Of a stretch of DNA of 64,000 nt, positions 57,106 through 64,000 are shown piece by piece. Numbering within the stretch: position 1 is the first letter of the stretch; each line of letters starts with the position of its first letter. Below the pieces are notes generated by a model. That model was not told where the DNA came from. It did no database searches and saw nothing but the letters and a program-made list of their open reading frames with translations. The translations under genes were made by a program, and so were the position numbers. Source of the DNA: Xenococcus sp. MO_188.B8 (GTDB lineage: Bacteria; Cyanobacteriota; Cyanobacteriia; Cyanobacteriales; Xenococcaceae); the NCBI GenBank assembly GCA_030065615.1, contig JASJDR010000007.1:1-64000 (forward strand), in the 5' to 3' direction.

Positions 57106-58300
57106 TTTATTTATTCCTCTGCTCTTTTTTTGGTTTTGATTTTTTTGCTTTGATCATTGAATAGACTTATGGCGGAAAATGTAGAACCACCAGTAATGTC
57201 AACAACGTATCATTCTTACGCTCAACTTAAAATTTGAATAACAGCTGTTTACAACTGTTATTGTTGTGGCGTTAGTGTTTGCTACTAATAACGTCTGAAA
57301 ACGTTAAAGGTAATTAAAACATAAAAAAGTAAAAAATCAGGTAGAAAAGTTTCATGATATTTATATTTTTTATGAAAAAAATTACATTTGTGTAGCCAAA
57401 TACTTAGGTTAAAATGTGATTAAATATATAAATATCGATATAAAAAATACTTTTATGGTCTTGAGCTGTTTTTTATAGTTATAATAAAAAAAAACAGTAT
57501 AGAAGTTACTTAATATATACTTAGATAAATTAACATCTAATAAAATATCTTAACAATTAAGAAAAAAAATAGCTTATGCCGATGTGATTTGCTAATTTTT
57601 TAGAGCAAGATAGAGTTTGTTGTGATAAGCTTTCTCGTGTCCCCACTTTGGAGCAAGGCTGTTTTATATTTGGTCAAGGTATAGATCAGGCAAGGGAGCA
57701 CCGTGTAAAGATGATAATTTTCAGCGTGGAAAGCTCATTAACAACTACTGAGATTTGTCTGTTGTCTAGACTAACAAGCTGTTCTTTCATGGCTATGACA
57801 ATTTATTGCCAGTTTTGACAAACGCTAATTAAAAACAATGACTAAATTAAACTCTAATAATATATGGACAACAACTTTAAACTGCTCTCGCTCTTGCCAT
57901 AAATAGAAGTCAAGAGGCTGCGAACGGTTTTATTACCATTAATCGGAAAAATTACTGTACGGTTAAATTCTGGTGTTTGGCTATTTAGCTCTTGAGAGTT
58001 TTGTCGTTTAAGAGCGCCGCCTCAAATCCGACTCTATTTGCGATTGAGGAAAATCATTAAGATTAAATGATTTAATCAAGGAAGATTATGTAGACTATAA
58101 AACTTATATTGCAGATTGATGTCAATCTTGACAAATACCATGATTAACTTGAACATTTATCGGTAAGAAAAATTTAAAGGTACTGCTGACTCCTAACTGA
58201 CTTTCGACAAATATTTTTCCTTCATGTAATTCTATTAAAAGACATTAATAAATTCCTAGTTAGGTGAGAGGGGGGGAGTATGGGAAGAAGGTAGAGAGTG
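57106..58300. other. gene-poor AT-rich region
   Basis: About 1.2 kb without a complete gene. Contents noticed: a minus-strand stretch reading ELNSQTPEFNRTVIFPINGN, then KTVRSLLTSIYGKSES (about 57880-57985), of unknown origin; and the histidine kinase relic listed separately. The rest is AT-rich, with many short A-tracts. Confidence 0.5.
58122..58262 (-). pseudogene. C-terminal relic of a histidine kinase
   Basis: The minus strand reads GIY-stop-CLLIELHEGKIFVESQLG then VSSTFKFFLPI and ends at TGA 58124. This matches the last G-box and end of HATPase domains (GLYICRKLIELHGGRIW...STFYFTLPI). A nonsense codon sits in the first part and no upstream domain remains. Confidence 0.7.
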
Positions 58301-58309
58301 TGGGGAGAG

Positions 58310-58660
58310 GGAGTGGACAAGGAAGGGTGGGGGGAGTCACCGTTACACCGCCGTAAAAGCGGTCAGACCCCGCGGAGGTTTCCTCCGTTTACCCAGCTCC
58401 GTGTTCTGGGCAAGGGAACACTGACCAAGAGAGCGGTGCGCGGGGAGGGGGACTTTTCTAGATTCAGTGCTTTTCTGCCTAGAGTTATCTATTTTATTTT
58501 GAAGTCCCCCTTCCACCTCTGCCGTCCTAAAGGATACCGCTCCGCGACGCGCAGCTAGTCCTTTAGGGCACGCCCCGAAGGTAGTACTAAAGCATACCGC
58601 TCCGCATATCCTTTAGGATAACGCGGGGTCTGCCCGTTGCGGTGACCGGTGTTCCCCGGT
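58310..58660. repeat. GC-rich composite repeat region 2
   Basis: Shares with 46146-46717 the modules CCCAGCTCCGTGTTCTGGG (inverse), CTGACCAAGAGAG (inverse of CTCTCTTGGTCAG), CTAAAGGATACCGCTCCGC and CCGCATATCCTTTAGGATAA followed by CGCGGGGTC. Base composition is far above the AT-rich surroundings. Another fragment of the family is at 41543-41570. No coding frame is credible. Confidence 0.8.
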
Positions 58661-58744
58661 CAAGTTTTTTGTTTTCGCATTTTCCCCTTTGTCTTTGCAC
58701 ACTACCCCATCTTCGGGATCTCTCTTTTGCTTCCCAATCCCTCT

Positions 58745-58777
58745 CAATTAATGATTGCTCTTGATTACTGAATCGGT
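58745..58777. repeat. intergenic repeat, inverse of 37683-37717
   Basis: Carries AATTAATGATTGCTCTTGAT and TACTGAATCGG, the exact inverse complement of the copy near the nucleotidyltransferase gene. It ends at the stop of the pentapeptide gene. Confidence 0.75.
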
Positions 58778-58780
58778 GTC

Positions 58781-59299
58781 CTAGGGAACTACATTTCTGA
58801 GATTGATACTACTCAGGTCGGTATATTTGATACTACTCAAGTCAGTATATTTAAGGTTGGTACCTTTGAGGTTAGCACCAGTGAAGTTGGCATCTCTGAG
58901 GAGTGTCGCAATTAGGTTAGCACCAGTGAAGTTGGCATCTCTGAGGTTAGTCTCACTCAAGTCAGCACCACTCAGATCCGCATCTCTGAGGTTAGCGCCA
59001 CTCAGATCCGCACCACACAGGTCGGCATCACTTAGGTCAGTACCTCTGAGATCGGCATATCTAAGGTCAGTACCACTCAGGTCAGCATATCTGAGGTCGG
59101 CATATCTGAGGTTGGTACCTCTGAGATCGGCATATCTAAGATCAGCATGAGTCAAAATGTCATAGCTTAAATCTTTATCACTTAGATCGATACCTACAAA
59201 ATCTTTCCTCCAGCCTAAACCAGCCATTTTTGCTAGTTCGGATAATTTTTTTGCCCTTTCAATTTGTTTTATTGAACCTTCTATTTGCTGAACAATCAT
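58781..59299 (-). CDS. pentapeptide-repeat protein
   Basis: The 172 residues contain a helical N terminus (QQIEGSIKQIERAKKLSELA) and about 22 pentapeptide units of the form A(D/N)Lxx (ADLRYADLRG, ADLSGADLSE), which fold as a right-handed beta-helix. Function unknown; such proteins are frequent in cyanobacteria. The repetitive gene also opens a long antisense frame, which is an artefact. Confidence 0.9.
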   Translation of the reverse strand: MIVQQIEGSIKQIERAKKLSELAKMAGLGWRKDFVGIDLSDKDLSYDILTHADLRYADLRGTNLRYADLRYADLSGTDLRYADLRGTDLSDADLCGADLSGANLRDADLSGADLSETNLRDANFTGANLIATLLRDANFTGANLKGTNLKYTDLSSIKYTDLSSINLRNVVP

Positions 59300-59926
59300 A
59301 TTTTCGATGTTTTTCTTGCTTGAATTCTAATTTCAATATTGTGACCTGAAGTGTATTTAAAGAATATTTGACTAGGTTTGGCAGATAGCTATTCATCATC
59401 AAGTAGTTGATTTTTGAGGTTTTTCATTAGCAAAATAAGCACAATTCCCGATAGTAGAAGCAAGAATCCAATCCAAAACTAAAATGCTAATTAATGCAAT
59501 CATCATAAATTTTTCCTACATTACAAAGACTAAAATCAGGGACAGTTTAAATCTTTTCTTTTTAAGAGTAGTTATTGGTTTATTTAAGTATTTGAATAGT
59601 ATTTTGCCGAAATCAATTAGCTTTAGCAAGGGAAGTTTATCAAGTTAATTAGCTTTAGCAAGAGAAGTTTATCAAGTTAATCAAGAAAATTTGAAATTTA
59701 ATTTTTGATGATTATCGTATTTGCACCGGGTATGCCCCTGAGAGGATGTCTGGATGTCTGAAAAGTCAGAAATGATGTTTGAATAGCGATCTTACTATTT
59801 TATTGAAGGCAAATCAAGATAATTCGCAGTGAAAATTATCTTACAGAATGTGATTCTAGTATAGTACTAGAAAAAAGCGATCGCATTTTAAGCGCGATCG
59901 CCAACAGAAAATTCGAAATTAAGAAA
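59300..59926. other. intergenic region with tandem repeat and HIP1 hairpin
   Basis: Two tandem copies of a 32-bp unit (ATTAGCTTTAGCAAGRGAAG, then TTTATCAAGTTA) lie at 59616-59679. Two inward HIP1 octamers at about 59877-59902 can pair as a stem downstream of glgC and may act in transcript termination or stability. No gene was recognised. Confidence 0.6.
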
Positions 59927-61216
59927 TTAAATCACTGTGTTATCAGGAATAGTAGCTCCCTTAATTACCACAACAATTCCATTACGAATATAGAAGCCCT
60001 CGTCTTCTCGTTTCGCTTCTTCTACCCGATCTTTGTTCATAATCTGGACATTACGACCAATACGAGCATTCTTGTCGATAATAGCTCGGCGAACCGTACT
60101 ACCAGCCCCAATTCCTACGGGAATTTTGCTATCGAGCACACCAGATTGTCTTTCGGCATAAGGCTCATAGAAATCAGCCCCCATAATCAAGGTATCTTCG
60201 ATTGTACAATCAGCTTCTACTCTGGTACGAATACCCAAGACAGAATGGTGAATGCGGCATTCTTTGAGAATAGATCCTTCCCCAATCATCGACTCGGTAA
60301 TTTGACAATTTAAGAGTTTGCTGGGTGGCAAATAGCGGGAACGGGTATAAATAGGTGCTTTTTCGTCATAGAAACTAAAAGCAGGTTTAGGCTGTTGGGT
60401 TAAAGCTAAATTTGCATCATAAAAAGCCTCAATGGTTCCGATATCTTCCCAATAGCCATTAAAGAGATATGCTTGAACATTGTGGTTGGCAGCCGCAGCA
60501 GGAATAATTTCTTTACCGAAATCCGTTTGCTCTAAATTAGCTTGCAGTAAATTTATCAAAACTTCTTTTTTAAAGACATAAATCCCCATAGAAGCAATAT
60601 AGGGACTTTCTTTGGCTTCCTCTGGTGTCAATCCTAAAATCGTGGTATCTACCTGCATTTGTTTGAGGGCATCACCTTGAGGCTTTTCATAAAAGTCAAC
60701 AACTCTACCCTGATCGTTGATTTTCATCACACCAAAGCTGGAAGCTCGTTTTTTATCGATAGGTACTACCGATAAAGTAATATCTGCATTAGTATCCCGA
60801 TGGCGTTGGACAAATTTACTGTAGTCCATACGGTATAGGTGATCTCCTGAGAGAATGATATATTCATCGACATCCCAATCTTGTAGGAGATCAAGATATT
60901 GACGTACCGCATCGGCTGTTCCTTGGAACCAATCTTTACTTTCAGCAGTTTGTTGTGCTGATAAAACTTCTACAAATCCTTCTCTAAAACCAGAAAAGTT
61001 ATAACTACGGTTTAGATGACGATTGAGAGAAGCAGAATTAAATTGAGTTAAAACATAGATTTTAAGAATCTCTGAATTAATACAGTTACTAACTGGAATG
61101 TCTATTAAACGATATTTACTTGCTAAGGGAACTGCTGGTTTTGCCCGCAGTTTGGTTAGAGGATATAAACGCGTACCTGCGCCTCCTCCAAGAATGATAC
61201 CTAATACTCTTTTCAC
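59927..61216 (-). CDS. glgC: glucose-1-phosphate adenylyltransferase
   Basis: The 429-residue protein starts [20 protein letters not shown], has [13 protein letters not shown], a sugar-phosphate-binding lysine region (FGKEIIPAA), and the C-terminal beta-helix with [11 protein letters not shown] and [17 protein letters not shown]. It makes ADP-glucose for glycogen in the cyanobacterial carbon store and is regulated by 3-phosphoglycerate and phosphate. Complete; ATG 61216. Confidence 0.97.
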   Translation of the reverse strand: MKRVLGIILGGGAGTRLYPLTKLRAKPAVPLASKYRLIDIPVSNCINSEILKIYVLTQFNSASLNRHLNRSYNFSGFREGFVEVLSAQQTAESKDWFQGTADAVRQYLDLLQDWDVDEYIILSGDHLYRMDYSKFVQRHRDTNADITLSVVPIDKKRASSFGVMKINDQGRVVDFYEKPQGDALKQMQVDTTILGLTPEEAKESPYIASMGIYVFKKEVLINLLQANLEQTDFGKEIIPAAAANHNVQAYLFNGYWEDIGTIEAFYDANLALTQQPKPAFSFYDEKAPIYTRSRYLPPSKLLNCQITESMIGEGSILKECRIHHSVLGIRTRVEADCTIEDTLIMGADFYEPYAERQSGVLDSKIPVGIGAGSTVRRAIIDKNARIGRNVQIMNKDRVEEAKREDEGFYIRNGIVVVIKGATIPDNTVI

Positions 61217-61458
61217 AAGACCGACCTCGCAACTGCTTTAATCTCTCAAGATAAAGTTTATCAGTCAAGTGCAAAGAGTTATCACTTATTGGGGATCAAT
61301 TATTAGAGGTTCGCTGTTAGAGGTTAGTTACTAAGGGTTCGGTTACAGACAGTGTAAGCTTTTAAGCAATTGTAATCTGAGTAGCAGCAATCTCAGGTTT
61401 TTCTATGTAATTATGGATAACGTTAGTGTAAGTTCTATTAATCACAGAGTAGCCAATC

Positions 61459-61941
61459 ATGACTGAGCCGTTTAATTTTTCTAATGGACAATCAGCCTCC
61501 ACTGTCGAAGAGTTAATTTCTCTCTGCCAGGAATCTCCTGCTGAAAGTCTGGGATATTTAATGCGAGAAGACTTTGAAAGATGGTTAGATTATATTGGAG
61601 AATCTGATTTTGCAGCTAAAGCAAGACAAATTCGCCAAGCTTCTCTACCAGATAGCGATCGCATCAAGCAGTTTATTACTCAATGTCAAAGTATCTCCGT
61701 TCCAAGTCAAAAATCATCACCAACTACTACTACGCCAGATGCCAACAAGTCAGAAGCTACGGTAGCAACTACAGCAACTAAAGCTCCAGCAGCAACTACA
61801 GTAGCTAAAGTTCCAGCAGCAACTACAGCAGCTAAAGTTCCAGCCACATCGACCGCAACTAAAGTTCCAGCCGCATCGACCGCAACTAAAAAAACTAATC
61901 CCTTAGCAAGTCTGTTTCAAAAGTTATTTAGCAAAAAATAA
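61459..61941 (+). CDS. unknown protein with Ala/Thr/Lys repeat tail
   Basis: The first about 80 residues (STVEELISLCQESPAESLGY, then LMREDFERWLDYIGESDFAA) form a helical domain I do not recognise. Residues about 90-145 are repeats of KVPAATTAA type, also tandem at DNA level (61760-61890), and the end is NPLASLFQKLFSKK, an amphipathic basic helix. The tail length probably varies between strains. It is divergent from glgC. Confidence 0.7.
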   Translation: MTEPFNFSNGQSASTVEELISLCQESPAESLGYLMREDFERWLDYIGESDFAAKARQIRQASLPDSDRIKQFITQCQSISVPSQKSSPTTTTPDANKSEATVATTATKAPAATTVAKVPAATTAAKVPATSTATKVPAASTATKKTNPLASLFQKLFSKK

Positions 61942-62027
61942 GTTGCGCCCAATTAATTAGTTAGGGAGCAGGGAAAACTTCAAGAACAGAGGGAACAGAG
62001 GAAGTAAGGGGAAATGTTTGTCAAGAG

Positions 62028-63008
62028 TTACTTCTTGTTCCTCGCTTCTTCACCCTCTTTCCTTAAAAAGCTCAACTTGCCCTCATCGCTGTCAAGCCTC
62101 GCATAATCACCTACTGGCAATGCAGCATTACTACCATCATGTCCAAAAGGGAGCTCGCTAACGATGGGAATTTCTAAATCACTTAAGCGATCGCGTAAAA
62201 CCTCGGCTGCATTAGGGCTCCTAGATCCAGGATCGGGATCGCAACGACTAAATCGCCCTAAAGCAATTCCTTTGACTCCCGACAAGATTCCCATTAAACG
62301 CCATTGGGTTAACATGCGATCTATACGATAAGGATATTCGGTGACATCTTCTAAAGCTAAGATAGTTCCTTGTAAACTAGGCTGAAAGCGAGTTCCTAAT
62401 GTGTGAGTCGCAACAGTAAGATTTGCCGGTAGTAAAATTCCCTCAGCTATTCCTCTTCCCCAGCCTTTGCCCTGTAAAGGTTCTAAATTTTTGCCTTCAA
62501 GATAGTCAAACATTCTTTGCTGCGACCATAATGGCTCTTGCGCTAAGGTAGTTAAAATGGGTCCATGTAAGCTAACAATCTCTTCTTTGACTAAACTCCA
62601 CAACAAAGCTGTGATATCGGAAAACCCGATTACCCATTTAATATTTTGAGATAAATCTGGGCTAGGAGAGGAGTTTTGTCCCCAAACACCTGATTGATAA
62701 CTGTTGACTGATTGCTGCCAATTTTCTAATAATCTTGCGCTACCGTAACCACCTCGAATACAGAGTATCGCCTTACATTGAGGATCATTCCAGGCTTGGA
62801 CTAAAGCATTTTTCCGCGTAGGATCGTCTCCAGCTAAATAACCCTCACGGGCATCCCAATTATCACCTAACTTGACCTGATAGCCTCGCGATCGCCAGAT
62901 ATTTAATCCTGCTTCTAATGCTTTTTTATCTTTCAAGGCTCCACTAGTTGCGATCGCTGTTACGGAATCTCCAGGCTTTAAATAAGGAGGAAAAACAAGA
63001 TTCATCAT
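62028..63008 (-). CDS. LD-carboxypeptidase, S66 family
   Basis: The 326-residue protein has the S66 pattern: SVTAIATSGALKD at the N terminus, the nucleophile Ser in CIRGGYGSARLLE, IGFSDITALLW, and a C-terminal catalytic Glu/His region (LEDVTEYPYRIDRML, ELPFGHDGSNAALPVG). It cuts the L,D bond of murein tetrapeptides in peptidoglycan recycling (LdcA) or acts as a MccF-like immunity peptidase; the former is more likely. ATG ATG at the start leaves one codon of uncertainty. Confidence 0.92.
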   Translation of the reverse strand: MMNLVFPPYLKPGDSVTAIATSGALKDKKALEAGLNIWRSRGYQVKLGDNWDAREGYLAGDDPTRKNALVQAWNDPQCKAILCIRGGYGSARLLENWQQSVNSYQSGVWGQNSSPSPDLSQNIKWVIGFSDITALLWSLVKEEIVSLHGPILTTLAQEPLWSQQRMFDYLEGKNLEPLQGKGWGRGIAEGILLPANLTVATHTLGTRFQPSLQGTILALEDVTEYPYRIDRMLTQWRLMGILSGVKGIALGRFSRCDPDPGSRSPNAAEVLRDRLSDLEIPIVSELPFGHDGSNAALPVGDYARLDSDEGKLSFLRKEGEEARNKK

Positions 63009-63141
63009 AATCTAATTGGCTATTAGGTAAAATATTTGAAATATTGCCCGAATACCTGAATAATTAATATTAACTCAAGCTTTTATTTCCTAACATTCCC
63101 TGACAAGGTAGTCAAATATTATACCTATGGCACAGCGGAGC

Positions 63142-64000
63142 TCAGATAATTTGGGAATAGGCTTTTAAAGTTTCTTTCGCAGTTTTATGCCAGGAAAATT
63201 TTTCTGCTCTTTTTTGTCCTTTAATAATTAAATCTCGCTGTAACTGACTATTACTAATAACTTGCACAATCATTTCAGCTAATTCTAGAGGGTCGTCAGG
63301 ATTAATTAGTAAACCAGCATCGCCTACAACTTCAGGTAAAGAAGAACTGTTAGTGGTAATTACAGGAGTTCCTAAATTCATAGCTTCTAAGACAGGAAGG
63401 CCAAAACCTTCATAGTAAGAAGGGTAAACAAATACATCAGCCAGAGTATAAAATAAAGCCACTAAATCATCTGATAAATAATCAAGATGATAAATATGGT
63501 TTTGGTACATAGATTCTGCGATCGCTTTAAACACAGGTTCATAACGCCATCCTTTTTGGCCAATTAATACCAAATTATGCTCTATCTTGTGTTTTTGCTT
63601 AAGATAATTAAAAGCAGTAATTAATGCTGTAATGTTTTTGCGTGGCTCTATGGTGCTAACAAATAAAATATAAGGAATACTGAAATCATATGAACAATCC
63701 TGTTTTAGTTTTTCCTGTTTTTCAAGGCTAAGATAATTAGGATGATAACGACTTGCTAAAGGAGTAACATGAATTTTTTCTGGGTTGATTTGTAAATAAT
63801 TAATCGCATCTTGTTTCGTGCTTTCTGAAATAGTAATCACTAAATCTGTCCATTGCAAACATTGCTTGACTCTTGGGGCATATTTAGTAACTACGCGATC
63901 AACGTATTCAGGGTATCTCAGAAAAGTCAAATCGTAGATGGTAATTACTTTTAAACTTTGCTTGTAAGGAAAAACATTAAAGTTTGTCCCATGAATGATA
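63142..64000 (-). CDS. group 1 (GT4) glycosyltransferase, partial
   Basis: The frame stays open to the window edge, reading HGTNFNVFPYKQSLKVITIY and DLTFLRYPEYVDRV upstream of the first internal TTG (63930), so the gene starts outside the window. The visible part has FVSTIEPRKNITALI, LVLIGQKGW, and the GT4 donor-site motif VYPSYYEGFGLPVLEAM with the conserved Glu pair. It transfers a sugar to a polysaccharide or lipid acceptor. The acceptor is unknown. Confidence 0.9.
   Translation of the reverse strand, partial: IIHGTNFNVFPYKQSLKVITIYDLTFLRYPEYVDRVVTKYAPRVKQCLQWTDLVITISESTKQDAINYLQINPEKIHVTPLASRYHPNYLSLEKQEKLKQDCSYDFSIPYILFVSTIEPRKNITALITAFNYLKQKHKIEHNLVLIGQKGWRYEPVFKAIAESMYQNHIYHLDYLSDDLVALFYTLADVFVYPSYYEGFGLPVLEAMNLGTPVITTNSSSLPEVVGDAGLLINPDDPLELAEMIVQVISNSQLQRDLIIKGQKRAEKFSWHKTAKETLKAYSQII

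Noticed and set aside
58803-59150. 115-residue plus-strand frame with repeats
   Set aside because: Mirror image of the pentapeptide repeats in the minus-strand gene.

Overview
The window looks like a filamentous or unicellular cyanobacterial chromosome. The evidence is the abundance of the HIP1 octamer GCGATCGC, the AT-rich background, minCDE, a GlgC ADP-glucose pyrophosphorylase, a cyanobacterial-type LexA, a caspase-kinase, a C-terminal fragment of the aerobic chlorophyll cyclase AcsF, pentapeptide and SBBP repeat proteins, and intergenic short tandem repeats. I found no tRNA, rRNA, CRISPR array or prophage. Mobile DNA is present almost only as relics and MITEs.

Layout. 1-5884: a minus-strand operon (ABC ATPase, large FtsX-type permease, AttH/CrtC-like lipocalin, GT21-like glycosyltransferase). 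6142-7439: two broken genes. 7504-10537: a sensor kinase and two OmpR-type regulators, one lacking its DNA-binding domain, separated by a duplicated intergenic segment. 10572-13284: LapA-like protein, two ExbD-like proteins, a relic of a third, and an ExbB/MotA-like channel. 13724-15357: lexA with its own LexA box, an AtzG-like protein, and a toxin-antitoxin pair whose toxin carries a nonsense codon. 15396-18480: 107-bp tandem repeats, then a caspase-kinase-zinc-ribbon protein preceded by an EACC1-like partner. 18659-22596: an esterase and an RND transporter.

22600-30568 is a mosaic. It holds duplicated pieces of the RND and aldo/keto reductase genes, two separated pieces of one metallophosphoesterase gene, and IS1182-, IS982- and IS1-family relics. 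Between them lie an intact aldo/keto reductase, a PhyH-type dioxygenase, an EgtB/OvoA-type sulfoxide synthase next to a truncated EgtD-like gene, and a fatty acid hydroxylase family protein. 30652-39697 is mostly housekeeping metabolism: PutP-like symporter, PurT, GDP-fucose pathway (gmd, fcl), a long-form sugar nucleotidyltransferase and IlvB.

39900-40183 preserves a MITE inserted in an IS1 transposase relic with a visible TA duplication. 40303-45747: a Tat-exported sulfatase-superfamily protein, a membrane protein, a TPR protein and Der. 46000-51586: the acsF relic, GC-rich composite repeats, an SBBP-propeller protein, a small NPCA-repeat secreted protein between two inverted near-identical MITEs, and a V8-like protease. 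52381-56589: minCDE, an A-type Fe-S carrier, a TPR protein and an M48 peptidase. 56902-61941: a long gene-poor stretch, a pentapeptide protein, glgC and a low-complexity-tail protein. The window ends with an S66 LD-carboxypeptidase and a partial group 1 glycosyltransferase.

The strongest leads are the EACC1 plus caspase-kinase locus, whose kinase has Tyr in place of the catalytic Lys; the orphan ExbB/ExbD/ExbD module; the LexA with Asp at the usual scissile Ala position; the datable MITE insertion; and the NPCA-repeat gene bracketed by inverted MITEs.
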